From: Acidobacteriota bacterium
GTDB lineage: Bacteria > Acidobacteriota > Blastocatellia > UBA7656
Length of the DNA stretch: 52,656 nt
Reading direction: 5' to 3'
Assembly: GCA_038040445.1 (NCBI GenBank)
Contig: JBBPIG010000026.1
Location: forward strand, 1-52,656
In this document: positions 32,172-40,540 of the stretch, piece by piece
Layout: each line of letters starts with the position of its first letter
Position numbering within the stretch: position 1 is the stretch's first letter
Translations under genes and position numbers: made by a program
Notes under the pieces: generated by a model
The model's input: the letters and a program-made list of their open reading frames with translations, nothing else
Database searches by the model: none
What the model was told of the DNA's origin: nothing

Positions 32172-33869
32172 GTGATAACCAAGAAACTGAGCCCTCACCT
32201 CGACAAGTTTCTGCTGGCTTCAATCTTCGCAGTTCTCTCCGCATCCACCGTACTATGGACGCTCCGTGACCGGACCCCAGCTCCGTGGGACCCGGCTGAT
32301 CACCTCAGATACGCCTACGACTACTATCGGCTGCTGGCGCACGCGGACTTCTCCGGTTTTGCAAGAGATCTATTCACGACTCGACACTATTACGCGCCGT
32401 TCGTCCACCTGGTGAGCGCCGTCGTGTTCTTGACTCTCGGAGCTTCCAAGCTGACCGGCATTGGCGTAAACCTGCTGTCGCTGGCGGCGTTGTTGTGGGC
32501 GGTCGCCTCGATCTCACGGCGGCTCTACGGCGCCACCAACGGTAGCGTCACATCGTCGCCGCCGCTTGCATTGAGCGTGTTGCCGGCGCTCCTGGCGGCT
32601 TGTTATCACTTCAGCGCGTGGTTGATGCACGATGCTTTCCTGGACTTTCCATTGACCGCCGTGGTGACGGTCACCTTCGCCTTGCTGATTCGCGCAGATG
32701 ACTTTCGGGTAAGACGCGACGCGCTATCGTTCGCAGTAGCCGCGGGAATCGGAATGCTCATCAAGCAAACCTTCGCGTTCTTCCTGGTGTTGCCTGCGAT
32801 ATATGTCCTGATCCGCGTGCTGCGAACGCGCGACCGTCGAGCAATCCTGAACCTCGCGCTCGCCCTGGCGGTTTTGATTCTGATAGCGGCGGTCTGGTAC
32901 GGACCGCACTTGCAGGATGTGATCGCGATCTACCGCGAGAACCAACATGCCGCGGCAAATGAGAACGAAGCGCCGCTGTTCACCTTCGATTCAAATTTCT
33001 TTTACGTTCACGCTTTGATAAGCATGCAGATGCAGTTGCCCCTGGCGGTGATTTTTGCCGTCGGGTTGGTGTACTCGCTGGTGCGCTGCCGCAATCAGAG
33101 CGTCATTCTGTACCTGTGGATTCTGAGCGGAATAGCATGCTTCGCGATGGTAGCCAACAAAGACGTTCGCTACACCGCGCCGATTCTTCCGGCAGCCGCG
33201 CTGCTTTCGGTGTGCTGGCTCCGGGAGTTCAGGCCGCGGATGGCGGACGTCAAAACAGCAACCAGAAAAGCGGCCGGCGCGTTGAAAGCGGCTCTGGTAG
33301 CCGCTATCGCAACGTGGGCGCTGGTGAGCTTCTTCAACGCGCAGTGGCCGAAGCCGGGCTGGGGCACGGCGATTGACACGCCTCGCTATCGCTGGATGGT
33401 GTTCGCAAGAAACTACTACGGCTTCGACCATCGTCCGCTGGATGATGATTGGAGCGTCCCTGACATTGTTCGCGCGGTGGCAAACCTCGGGAAAAAGGAT
33501 TCGATGGCATCAGGCGCTTTGGCAGCCGGCGAGGCGCCGCCGGTTCTCGGAGTCGTGGTGAACCTGCCTTACTTGAACCCGTCCAGTGTGGCGCTCTACG
33601 CTCGTCTGCTCACCAACGAGCGAGCCGGGCCCCCGTTGATAGACGTTCGATGGGTCGTTGAGCCCTCGATGATCGAGCGCATCGACGACTGCGACTACGT
33701 TCTGGTTCGTACAGGGCTCGACAAAGCGGATTGGGTGGCACCGGTGGAACGCAACGTCGAGCGGCTGATGCTCGAGATTCCAAATCAATTCACAAGAGTG
33801 ACAAGCTTCCCGATTCCGCTCAACGACGCGGAAGCGGTCATCTACAGACGCGAGAAGGATCGAAGATAG
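32172..33869 (+). CDS. GT39/ArnT-like membrane glycosyltransferase
   Basis: This 565-residue protein has about ten to twelve hydrophobic helices in residues 15-400 and a soluble C-terminal domain. After the first helix comes DRTPAPWDPADHLRYAYDYYRL, with the acidic residue that serves as catalytic base in the first extracytoplasmic loop of PMT/ArnT-type enzymes. KDVRYTAPILPAAALL near 330 is also typical. Such enzymes transfer sugars from polyprenyl-phosphate donors to lipids or proteins on the outer face of the membrane. The start is GTG 32172, without a clear ribosome binding site. The stop codon lies inside a long hairpin that probably ends transcription. Confidence 0.8.
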   Translation: MITKKLSPHLDKFLLASIFAVLSASTVLWTLRDRTPAPWDPADHLRYAYDYYRLLAHADFSGFARDLFTTRHYYAPFVHLVSAVVFLTLGASKLTGIGVNLLSLAALLWAVASISRRLYGATNGSVTSSPPLALSVLPALLAACYHFSAWLMHDAFLDFPLTAVVTVTFALLIRADDFRVRRDALSFAVAAGIGMLIKQTFAFFLVLPAIYVLIRVLRTRDRRAILNLALALAVLILIAAVWYGPHLQDVIAIYRENQHAAANENEAPLFTFDSNFFYVHALISMQMQLPLAVIFAVGLVYSLVRCRNQSVILYLWILSGIACFAMVANKDVRYTAPILPAAALLSVCWLREFRPRMADVKTATRKAAGALKAALVAAIATWALVSFFNAQWPKPGWGTAIDTPRYRWMVFARNYYGFDHRPLDDDWSVPDIVRAVANLGKKDSMASGALAAGEAPPVLGVVVNLPYLNPSSVALYARLLTNERAGPPLIDVRWVVEPSMIERIDDCDYVLVRTGLDKADWVAPVERNVERLMLEIPNQFTRVTSFPIPLNDAEAVIYRREKDRR

Positions 33870-33934
33870 CGGATAGAAGATAGAGGATCGAAGATAGAGG
33901 TTCCATCTTCTATCTTCTATCCTCTATCTTCGAT
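33859..33934. repeat. 26-bp stem hairpin of GATAGAAGATAGAGG words
   Basis: Arms 33859-33884 and 33909-33934 pair over 26 bases with one mismatch, with a 24-base loop. The arms and loop are built from repeats of the word ATAGARGATAGAGG. The left arm includes the stop codon of the glycosyltransferase. It may act as a transcription terminator, although no T-run follows directly. Confidence 0.75.
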
Positions 33935-33968
33935 TCTCTGAACTCCATGCTCTTTTTCGGACGGAGAC

Positions 33969-34649
33969 ATGAACTTCAATACTATGTGGGGCGCGCCGGC
34001 TCCCGGCGGAATACCAACAAAGAAGGATTTCACAAAACGCGAGTGGGAGATTGTGCAAAGCCACCGCACGCCCGCGCGGGTGCAACAATTCTTAAGGACA
34101 ATTCCTTATAACCGCGAGCTCGATGGAGAAACCTGCCATTCGTTTCGTCGTCTCATGCAAGAGAATCGCGCTCACTGCCTGGAAGGCGCGCTGGCGGCCG
34201 CAGTGATCCTCGAGCAGCACGGGTACCCGCCGATTCTTGTCAGCATCGAGTCGCAAGACAAGCTCGACCACGTGCTGCTGTTGTTCAAGAGCAAAGGCGG
34301 CATCGGTTCCGTTGCTCGATCGCGGGACATCGGACTGCACGGGCGCAAGCCTGTGTTTCGAACGGTGCGCGATCTGGTAATGAGCTACTTCGAGCCTTAC
34401 ATCGACAAGACTGGAAGACTCACCGGCTATGCGGTTGCGAATTTGTACGAACTGGGGATCTACGACTGGAGGTTCTCGATGCGCAACGTGCGAAAGGTCG
34501 AGCGATACCTGCAAGAGATCCCACACACTCCGGTTCATTCATCAGACGCGCGGTATGAAAAGGCGCGCCGCCGCTACTTCGAGTTTCACAGGCGCCACCC
34601 CGACCGCTCGCCGGATTATTTTGCCAATCGAGGGCAATGGCTGGCGTGA
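33969..34649 (+). CDS. Transglutaminase-like fold hypothetical protein
   Basis: This 226-residue protein has a Cys-His arrangement like that of the transglutaminase/papain fold. Cys sits at the start of a helix in RAHCLEGALAAAVILEQHGY, and His in a following strand, KLDHVLLLFKSKGG. The segment GSVARSRDIGLHGRKPVF and conserved DLVMSYFEPYIDKTGRLTGYAV follow. Substrate-binding aromatic residues are common in the C-terminal half. It could cleave or crosslink amide bonds, but no substrate is evident. A GGAG lies just before ATG 33969, and a strong hairpin separates it from the upstream glycosyltransferase. Confidence 0.7.
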   Translation: MNFNTMWGAPAPGGIPTKKDFTKREWEIVQSHRTPARVQQFLRTIPYNRELDGETCHSFRRLMQENRAHCLEGALAAAVILEQHGYPPILVSIESQDKLDHVLLLFKSKGGIGSVARSRDIGLHGRKPVFRTVRDLVMSYFEPYIDKTGRLTGYAVANLYELGIYDWRFSMRNVRKVERYLQEIPHTPVHSSDARYEKARRRYFEFHRRHPDRSPDYFANRGQWLA

Positions 34650-34651
34650 CA

Positions 34652-35608
34652 TCACGATCCTTTGTTTACCAGAATGATCATCGAGAAAAACGCGTTGTTG
34701 AGCGTATGTATCAACACGCACGGAAGGATGGATTTGGTCCTGGCCCGTATGACTGTGAGCGCCAGGCTCAACAGGGTCAGCCCGGCGACGGACACCCAGG
34801 CGCCAAAATACTGCAGTACGTGAACTCCCGCGAACATTACAGTCACGAGCAAAACGGTTGCGCTCACACCGAGAGAGCGGCGAAGCGCCGAGAACAGGAC
34901 ACCGCGATACACGGTCTCCTCAACCAGCGGCGCCGTGAAAGTCGCAAGCACCGCGATTGCTATTCGGACCTGTTGCGATGACTTGAGCAACTCAGCGAAA
35001 GAATTCTCTTCCGACTGAGGCAGAAACCGCGATAGCAGTTGAGACACCAAAAGTAGCGCGACAATTACACACGCTGAGAACACCGCCCAGTACCAGAATG
35101 AATGCCCCGCCCAGTTCCAGCCGAGGCTGGACCAGAATGGCCGCTCGCCGAGCTTCGTCACTACCGCCCAACAGACCGCAAGCGTGATCCCGTGAGCGAC
35201 GATTGTGGATAGCACCTGCACGAGCAGAAGGTTTGGCGACTTCAGCCACTCGATCAACTGTTCTTTGTCGACCAGACTTGGAAGCGGCGCGCCCCGAGCC
35301 TGCTCGATCAGATACCAGGCTATCACCGCGATGATAGGGATCAAGATGATCGTTGCGACGCTGGCTACCCAAACACCTATGCCGCTCAGCGGTCCCCATC
35401 GGGGATTGTCAGGGTCGGGCGGGACCTCTTCTTGCGAAAACGGAGTAAGGCCGATTGGCGCAGACGACTCCGCTTGAGCATCGTCCGAAGCCTGATGAGA
35501 ACTTGCAACGGCGCATAGGCTGCACAGCCCATCGGCTTGAAACTGATTTTTGTTTAGAAGAGCGCCACAAACTCGGCAGCTTTCGGCGGACGCGAGTTGA
35601 TCGACCAT
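34652..35608 (-). CDS. CPBP (CAAX/Abi) family intramembrane metalloprotease
   Basis: This 318-residue protein begins with a small zinc-ribbon-like segment (CRVCGALLNKNQF and CSLC). It continues with about seven membrane helices that carry the CPBP motifs: EEtxxR as LVEETVYRGVLFSALRR, FAGVHVLQY and LPCVLIHTLNN. These give the two Glu, Arg and His of the glutamic-type intramembrane protease site. Substrates in bacteria include bacteriocin-related and membrane proteins; none is indicated here. It converges with the transglutaminase-like gene, with only two bases between the stops. Confidence 0.88.
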   Translation of the reverse strand: MVDQLASAESCRVCGALLNKNQFQADGLCSLCAVASSHQASDDAQAESSAPIGLTPFSQEEVPPDPDNPRWGPLSGIGVWVASVATIILIPIIAVIAWYLIEQARGAPLPSLVDKEQLIEWLKSPNLLLVQVLSTIVAHGITLAVCWAVVTKLGERPFWSSLGWNWAGHSFWYWAVFSACVIVALLLVSQLLSRFLPQSEENSFAELLKSSQQVRIAIAVLATFTAPLVEETVYRGVLFSALRRSLGVSATVLLVTVMFAGVHVLQYFGAWVSVAGLTLLSLALTVIRARTKSILPCVLIHTLNNAFFSMIILVNKGS

Positions 35609-35761
35609 CGTGAAAATAGAAGTAACATTCTTTGTCGGCTAGTGGCAAATAGTATTGAGGAAGCGCCAACCTGGATACGCACCAGTCAGATTGTCATAAT
35701 CGCCGGACTCCATCAGGCCGTTGCGCGAGAGGATGCTCTCACTCGATCGCGGCTGGAAAGG

Positions 35762-35793
35762 ATGCATGGTTAGATGTATAGTCAACCGTGCAT
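35762..35793 (+). promoter_or_regulatory. Inverted repeat, likely toxin-antitoxin operator
   Basis: ATGCATGGTT (35762-35771) and AACCGTGCAT (35784-35793) form an inverted repeat, one mismatch in ten, with a 12-base spacer. It lies 30 bases before the antitoxin start. Phd/YefM antitoxins bind such palindromes to repress their own operon. Confidence 0.55.
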
Positions 35794-35823
35794 ACAACAC
35801 TGCATCAGAGGACAGAAACAGCT

Positions 35824-36132
35824 ATGAAAAAGATCATTCCGATTACCGATCTTCAGCGACAAGCCGGGCAGATTATCGGCGGCGTTGTCTCGTCCGACGA
35901 GCCAGTCATCATAACTCAGCGTGGGCGTCCAGCGGCGGTTCTGCTTTCTGCTCGACGCTACTCACAGCTCGAGGAAGATCTAGAGAGGCTTGACGAGCTC
36001 GAGTTGGTCGAAGCGGTCGCCCGCGCACACGCCGCTCTATCCAAAGGTCAGACGATCTCTCACGCGCAGGTTAAAGCGCGGATCGAGAAACGGCACAACA
36101 TGGCCTCACCGCGTAAGAGGCGCGCGCGATGA
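35824..36132 (+). CDS. Phd/YefM-family antitoxin
   Basis: This protein of 102 residues has the Phd/YefM N-terminal DNA-binding fold: MKKIIPITDLQRQAGQIIG, then PVIITQRGRPAAVLLSARRYSQLEE. The C-terminal half is helical and charged and would wrap around the toxin; it ends in a basic tail (SPRKRRAR) that may help DNA binding. An AGAGGA lies about a dozen bases upstream. Its stop overlaps the toxin start by four bases (ATGA), the usual coupling of these pairs. An inverted repeat upstream is the likely site of autoregulation. Confidence 0.9.
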   Translation: MKKIIPITDLQRQAGQIIGGVVSSDEPVIITQRGRPAAVLLSARRYSQLEEDLERLDELELVEAVARAHAALSKGQTISHAQVKARIEKRHNMASPRKRRAR

Positions 36133-36443
36133 GCGCCGACATTGAGTGGGTCGACCCGGCGTTCGAGAAGCTCGAAGCTTTACCCTCAACTATGGCCTTC
36201 GAGATAATTCGCCGCGTCAACCTTTTGGCCGCTTTTCCTGAGATGGGCGTTTCTCTACACAGCCGCTATCCGCAGCTCAGAAACTGCCGGCAATTGATCG
36301 TGGGCGCTTCGTACAGAATCATCTATGCGTTCGACGCCGTTGCCGGGTCGGTTTACATCCTCGTACTGCAGCACTGCCGCCAGCGGCTTCCCAACGTCGC
36401 CGAGCTTAGATTCAGACGAAGCCTCAAGCAGGACGCGGAATAG
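36129..36443 (+). CDS. RelE/ParE-family toxin
   Basis: This protein of 104 residues has the RelE/ParE fold: IEWVDPAFEKLEALPSTMAFEIIRRVNLL, a strand pair LRNCRQLIVGASYRIIYAF, and VYILVLQHCRQRLP. The basic and aromatic residues in the last strands fit an mRNA-cleaving RelE or a gyrase-binding ParE; sequence alone does not decide. It overlaps the antitoxin gene by four bases. No sign of inactivation is seen. Chromosomal modules of this kind stabilise DNA or respond to stress. Confidence 0.88.
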   Translation: MSADIEWVDPAFEKLEALPSTMAFEIIRRVNLLAAFPEMGVSLHSRYPQLRNCRQLIVGASYRIIYAFDAVAGSVYILVLQHCRQRLPNVAELRFRRSLKQDAE

Positions 36444-36487
36444 GTTCACCCCATCGCCTCAAGGTCTTTTCTGCGGGCCGCTCGTAG

Positions 36488-37255
36488 TTAAGCGCCCAGG
36501 CTGGCAGCCTCTTTCTCCTCGCTAGGCGCAGCTTTCAGGTTGGCTTCAATGGCCGCGCGCGTTTGCTCGATGAGTGCCGTAAGGTTTTTATCGGAGTATT
36601 TTCGTGTATCGATCGGCTTTCCGATGATCACATCGACCCTTCCCGGACGCGGCGCAAGCGTAGTCTTTGGCAGAAGCTTGAACGTTCCGCGGATCGACAC
36701 CGGGACTATGGGCACACCTGCTCGCACGGCGATCTTAAATGCGCCTTGCTTAAACTCCTGGAGCCGCCCGTCCGGGGTGCGCGTCCCTTCAGGAAAAACC
36801 GCGAGCGATTTGCCCGCGCGCACACCTTCGATCACCCCGCGCAAGCTCTTCGCCGTCTTGCGCGGATCGCTGCGGTCAATGGGAAAGTTGCCGGCGGTCC
36901 ATAAGTGCCATCCCATGAACGGCACGTAGAACAGCTCCCTCTTCGCCATTATTCGAAATTGATGAGGCAGGTAAGCGAACAACGCCGGAATGTCGATCAG
37001 GCTCGAGTGGTTAGCCATGTAGACGTAGTTCTGATCGGCGCTCACGTTTTCGGTTCCGTATACCCGGATGCTAGAGAAGATGCTCCAAGCGATGAGCCGG
37101 CACCACCACCTGGCGCACCAATGCTGCATCGCGCCCGTGCTATCGAACGGCCAGAGCAACAGCGAGATCGTCGCCATAACCACCGTGTGCGTATACCACA
37201 GCAGATTGGCGAACGGCGCCCAGAGATAAACTAGAATTGTCTTCAGATTGTTCAA
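36488..37255 (-). CDS. plsC: 1-acyl-sn-glycerol-3-phosphate acyltransferase
   Basis: This protein of about 255 residues carries the PlsC motifs: NHSSLIDIPAL (HX4D, catalytic His and Asp), GNFPIDRSD, FPEGTRTPDG and VPIVPVSIRGT. It esterifies lysophosphatidic acid to phosphatidic acid at the inner membrane. Two hydrophobic N-terminal segments anchor it. The start is uncertain: TTG 37255 begins just before the first hydrophobic helix, while a GTG at 37315 would make the N-terminus run through a short tandem repeat. An identical role may be shared with other paralogues outside the window. It probably forms its own transcript behind a long hairpin. Confidence 0.9.
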   Translation of the reverse strand: MNNLKTILVYLWAPFANLLWYTHTVVMATISLLLWPFDSTGAMQHWCARWWCRLIAWSIFSSIRVYGTENVSADQNYVYMANHSSLIDIPALFAYLPHQFRIMAKRELFYVPFMGWHLWTAGNFPIDRSDPRKTAKSLRGVIEGVRAGKSLAVFPEGTRTPDGRLQEFKQGAFKIAVRAGVPIVPVSIRGTFKLLPKTTLAPRPGRVDVIIGKPIDTRKYSDKNLTALIEQTRAAIEANLKAAPSEEKEAASLGA

Positions 37256-37269
37256 AGTCTGATTCTCAG

Positions 37270-37320
37270 TTGGTCTTTCTGCCGTACCACATTGGTCTTT
37301 CTCCGGCCGTAACACATTGG
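37270..37320. repeat. Imperfect tandem duplication upstream of plsC
   Basis: The unit TTGGTCTTTCT followed by GCCGTACCACA, or in the second copy CCGGCCGTAACACA, is present twice in tandem (about 22 and 25 bases), with a TTGG start of a third. It lies in the leader of plsC and makes the longer start of that gene doubtful. Confidence 0.6.
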
Positions 37321-37350
37321 CGACAGATTAATTTGTACTAGAGTGCAGGT

Positions 37351-37448
37351 CAGGATCACAGGTCGGGAAGGGTGGTTTACCCCCGCTGTTTTGGGCCAAC
37401 CTCACAGCCGGAGCGGGGGTAAACCACCCTTCCCAACCTGTGATCCTG
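37351..37448. repeat. 37-bp stem hairpin between plsC and NUDIX gene
   Basis: Arms 37351-37387 and 37412-37448 match over 37 bases with one mismatch, with a 24-base loop. The core reads GGGTGGTTTACCCCCGCT. It lies 25 bases after the NUDIX stop codon on the minus strand. It is far longer than a normal terminator and looks like a mobile or dispersed palindromic element that now may end the NUDIX transcript. Confidence 0.8.
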
Positions 37449-37473
37449 CCGTGGTTCTTGGTCCTGGCGCATT

Positions 37474-38010
37474 TCACTTCTTTGACCGAACAAACGGCGC
37501 GGCAAGCAGTATCGCCACGATCGACTTTGCGTCATCTATCTCGCCGGACTGCACGCGCGCCAATGCTTCCGCAAAGGGCATACGCACAATCTCAATCTCT
37601 TCGTCATCGTCGAGATGCTGCTCTGAAGCTTCAAGACCCGTCGCGAGGTAAACAAACAGCCGTTCTTCGCAGTAACCCGGCGCTACATTGAACTCACCGA
37701 TCTTGCGAAGCTCGGTTGCTCGATAACCCAACTCCTCCTCGAGCTCTCTTGCCGCCGTTTCTTCAGGCGTATGACCCGGCTCGATGCGACCCGCTGCGAT
37801 CTCCAGCGAGTAGCGCCCGAGCGGATAACGCCACTGCTTCACCAACGCCACGCTGCCATCCTCAAAGACAGGCAGGGTTCCCGCGCCCCCGTTGTGGTGG
37901 ACGATTTCAATCTCTACCTCTCCCTTCGCTTCAGACATGAAGCGACTCAGCGAGAGATCGAGAATCTTCCCGCGATGAACGTACTCACGTTTTATCAATT
38001 CGTGCGACAT
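37474..38010 (-). CDS. NUDIX hydrolase, ADP-ribose pyrophosphatase type
   Basis: This 178-residue protein has a complete Nudix box, GX5EX7REUXEEXGU, in the stretch GRIEPGHTPEETAARELEEE followed by LGY. YPLGRYSLEIAAG just before it and the downstream EFNVAPGYCEERLFVYLA are typical of ADP-ribose/ADP-sugar pyrophosphatases (NudF type). It would split ADP-ribose into AMP and ribose-5-phosphate in the cytosol. It sits between two hairpin repeats on the minus strand, downstream of folC. Confidence 0.92.
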   Translation of the reverse strand: MSHELIKREYVHRGKILDLSLSRFMSEAKGEVEIEIVHHNGGAGTLPVFEDGSVALVKQWRYPLGRYSLEIAAGRIEPGHTPEETAARELEEELGYRATELRKIGEFNVAPGYCEERLFVYLATGLEASEQHLDDDEEIEIVRMPFAEALARVQSGEIDDAKSIVAILLAAPFVRSKK

Positions 38011-38025
38011 ATGTGTTAGGAAACC

Positions 38026-38096
38026 GTGATGCGTGACCGGACCGACAGTCGAAGTGCACGTTAATCAGACTCATCCGGTCACGAATCACGCATCAC
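38026..38096. repeat. Imperfect intergenic hairpin
   Basis: GTGATGCGTGACCGG (38026-38040) pairs with CCGGTCACGAAT plus CACGCATCAC (38074-38096), leaving a 7-base bulge. It fills the gap between the folC stop and the NUDIX start. Confidence 0.6.
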
Positions 38097-38099
38097 TCT

Positions 38100-39419
38100 T
38101 CACATCACCGCGCTTTGCGAATCAGCTTCCTCCATCAGCCTCTTCACTTCACCAACAAGATGGAGCGAACCTGCCACGCACACCAACCCATCGGGCGGCG
38201 TCACGCTGCGCGCCCACGACAGCGCCTGCCTGACGGTCTCCGCGAAGATCACGTTCCGCGATGCCTTGAGCGCGGCTTCACCCAGTCGAGCGTTGTCAGC
38301 CGCGCGGCTGTCTCTGACTCGTGTAAGCACGATGGTTCGGGCGGCATCGAAAAGCTCGGCCGCCATCCGTCCGATGTCTTTGTCGCTCATCGCTCCGAAC
38401 ACAAGGGTGATCGGACCGGTCGCGAACTCATCGAGGTAGGCCCGCAGCGCGCGGGCGCCCGCCGGGTTGTGTGCTCCATCCAGCAGGACTGCCGGTCGAT
38501 CGTCGATTAACTCCAGCCGCCCGGGCCAGCTTACTTCACGCAGCCCGTTGATTATCGCCTCGCGCGTTATCGGAAAGCCCGATTCATTCAGCAGCTCTGC
38601 CGCCTCGATCGCCGCAGCGGCGTTATCAGCCTGATGCCGCCCTCTTAAGCCCAGCGTGATTCGAGTGTAGTTCGTGTGAGATGACTCATAGTCGAAGGTC
38701 ACCCGTCCGAACTCATTTGGTTTGATCGCGGCCGGCTGGTTTGCAAACACCGGAAGCACGCCGGTCTCGAGGCAGCGGCGCATCAACACTTCGCCGGCCG
38801 CCTGGTGTTGCTGGCGGCCTATCACCGCCCGAACTCCTGGTACGATGATCGCAGCTTTCTCCGGGGCGATCTCCTCGATCGTGTTGCCGAGTATGTTCTG
38901 ATGATCGAGATCGATCGAGGTTACCACTGAGACGATTCTATCGACCGCGTTTGTCGCGTCGAGCCGCCCTCCCAGGCCTATCTCCAGAATCGCCAGCTCT
39001 GCTCCGAACTGTTGAAAGTAGCAGAGTGCTATAGCGGTGACCTGCTCGAAGAAAGTAGGGTGGGCCGCCAGTTGACCTTCAGCGACCAGGACCTCGCTCA
39101 CTGCGCGAACGGCCGAAGCAAGCCTCGCGAAATCGGTCTGCGAAATCTCGCGACCGCAATAGCGCATGCGCTCCTGAATGCGGATCAAATGAGGCGATGT
39201 GAACAACGCGCAGCGATGACTGGCAGCGCGGGCTATCGAGTCAATCATCGCGGCGACTGATCCTTTACCGTTGGTCCCCGCGACGATGACCGACTTAAAC
39301 GAGCGCTCGGGATGCCCGAGTCTCTCCAGCAGGAGACTTATGCTCTCGAGCCGGAACTTCGCTGCAAGCACCTCGTGCCCGAGCGAGTATAGGTACCTGA
39401 TTGATGTCGCGAAATCCAT
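38100..39419 (-). CDS. folC: Folylpolyglutamate/dihydrofolate synthase
   Basis: This 439-residue Mur-ligase-like protein adds glutamate to folates. The P-loop is GTNGKGS in VIVAGTNGKGSVAAM, followed by FTSPHLIRIQERM and the metal/substrate region IGLGGRLDATNAV. SIDLDHQNILGNTIEEIAPEKAAII and DGAHNPAGARAL are both diagnostic of FolC. The start is ATG 39419 with GGGAGATTGAG upstream. accD ends 164 bases upstream on the same strand; accD-folC neighbourhood is widespread in bacteria, but here a hairpin separates the two. Confidence 0.96.
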   Translation of the reverse strand: MDFATSIRYLYSLGHEVLAAKFRLESISLLLERLGHPERSFKSVIVAGTNGKGSVAAMIDSIARAASHRCALFTSPHLIRIQERMRYCGREISQTDFARLASAVRAVSEVLVAEGQLAAHPTFFEQVTAIALCYFQQFGAELAILEIGLGGRLDATNAVDRIVSVVTSIDLDHQNILGNTIEEIAPEKAAIIVPGVRAVIGRQQHQAAGEVLMRRCLETGVLPVFANQPAAIKPNEFGRVTFDYESSHTNYTRITLGLRGRHQADNAAAAIEAAELLNESGFPITREAIINGLREVSWPGRLELIDDRPAVLLDGAHNPAGARALRAYLDEFATGPITLVFGAMSDKDIGRMAAELFDAARTIVLTRVRDSRAADNARLGEAALKASRNVIFAETVRQALSWARSVTPPDGLVCVAGSLHLVGEVKRLMEEADSQSAVM

Positions 39420-39459
39420 CTCAATCTCCCAGGTTACCGAGATCGTTGAGACTTAATTT

Positions 39460-39544
39460 ACCGCAGAGGCGCGGAGAACGCAGAACTCACGCAGAGAATC
39501 CTCACTTATCTCTGCGCGGCCTCTGTTCTCCGCGCCTCCGCGGT
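39460..39544. repeat. Hairpin of CCGCRGAGGCGCGGAG words
   Basis: Arms 39460-39479 and 39525-39544 pair over 20 bases with one mismatch. The loop contains a second, smaller pairing (ACGCAGAGA with TCTCTGCG). It lies between accD and folC and is another member of the word-repeat hairpins in this region. Confidence 0.7.
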
Positions 39545-39583
39545 GAATATGAGTGTGTCTGATTCCGTACGGCTGCGGATCAT

Positions 39584-40462
39584 CTAGCTCTTGTCGCGCG
39601 CCAAAGGCTTTCCGTTTTGACTCATGAAGTCGAGCGAGTGCAGGATGAAATCCCTCAAATCTTTTCTTTCAACAACCGCATCGAGCATCCCGTGTTCCAG
39701 CAAGAACTCGGCGCGTTGAAACCCTTCGGGTAGCTTTTGTTTTATCGTCTGCTCGATCACTCGCGGCCCGGCGAAACCGATCTGCGCTCCCGGCTCAGCG
39801 ATGTTGAGGTCGCCCAGCATCGCGAAGCTCGCGGTGACTCCGCCAGTCGTCGGATCGGTCAGCACCGAGATAAACGGGACGCGGGCTTCGTCCAGCCGCG
39901 CGAGCGCCGCAGAGATCTTCGCCATCTGCATCAGCGAGATCGCGCCCTCCTGCATGCGAGCGCCGCCCGAGGCCGAGAACACTACCAGCGCCGATCGGGT
40001 CTCGATCGCAAGCTCAATCGCCCGCGTGATCTTTTCGCCGACGACTGTGCCCATCGATCCACCTATGAACGACAGCTCCATTGCGCAGACGATCGCCGGG
40101 CGCCCGCCGACCGTGCCCTGAGCAGTGATAAGGGCGTCCAGTAGCCCGGTGCCCGCCTGCATCCCACGAAGCCGTGTGCGATAGCTCTTCGTGTCGATGA
40201 AGTTTAGCGGGTCGGTCGAGGACAGCCCCGCGTCAATCTCGATCCACTCGGCGTCGTCCAGAGTCAGCTTCAATCGCTCGACGGCGCTGATTCTGCGGTG
40301 ATGACCGCACCTCGGGCAGACGCTGAGGTTCTCTTCGACTTCGCGCTTGAGGAGCATTTCCTCACAGCCCTGGCACTTCACGAACAGTCCTTCTGTTCGG
40401 ACGGTTCGTTCCTCCTTCTCGTCGGGCCGCCTGGGCCTGTCTTTTTTCTTGAACCAGGTCAT
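39584..40462 (-). CDS. accD: Acetyl-CoA carboxylase carboxyltransferase subunit beta
   Basis: This 292-residue subunit transfers the carboxyl group from biotin to acetyl-CoA in the first step of fatty acid synthesis. The N-terminal zinc ribbon is complete (CQGCEEMLL and CPRCGHH). SGGARMQEGAISLMQMAKI and DPTTGGVTASFAMLGD form the CoA-binding oxyanion regions, and EPGAQIGFAGPRVIEQT is highly conserved. The start is ATG 40462 without a good ribosome binding site. The partner accA is not in the window. A GGTTCAGG-type repeat lies directly upstream. Confidence 0.97.
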   Translation of the reverse strand: MTWFKKKDRPRRPDEKEERTVRTEGLFVKCQGCEEMLLKREVEENLSVCPRCGHHRRISAVERLKLTLDDAEWIEIDAGLSSTDPLNFIDTKSYRTRLRGMQAGTGLLDALITAQGTVGGRPAIVCAMELSFIGGSMGTVVGEKITRAIELAIETRSALVVFSASGGARMQEGAISLMQMAKISAALARLDEARVPFISVLTDPTTGGVTASFAMLGDLNIAEPGAQIGFAGPRVIEQTIKQKLPEGFQRAEFLLEHGMLDAVVERKDLRDFILHSLDFMSQNGKPLARDKS

Positions 40463-40473
40463 CAGCAGGTTTC

Positions 40474-40540
40474 GGGTTCGGGGTTCAGGGGTTCGGGGTT
40501 TAGGGTTAACCCGGAACTCTGAACTCTGAACCCTGAACCT
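40474..40540. repeat. GGTTCAGG-type intergenic inverted repeat (copy 1)
   Basis: A left arm of GGTTCGGGGTTCAGGGG-type words (40475-40507) faces a right arm of their complement (40508-40539). It fills the gap between the adenosyltransferase stop and the accD start. The word is shared with the repeats at 41157 and 42674. Confidence 0.7.
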
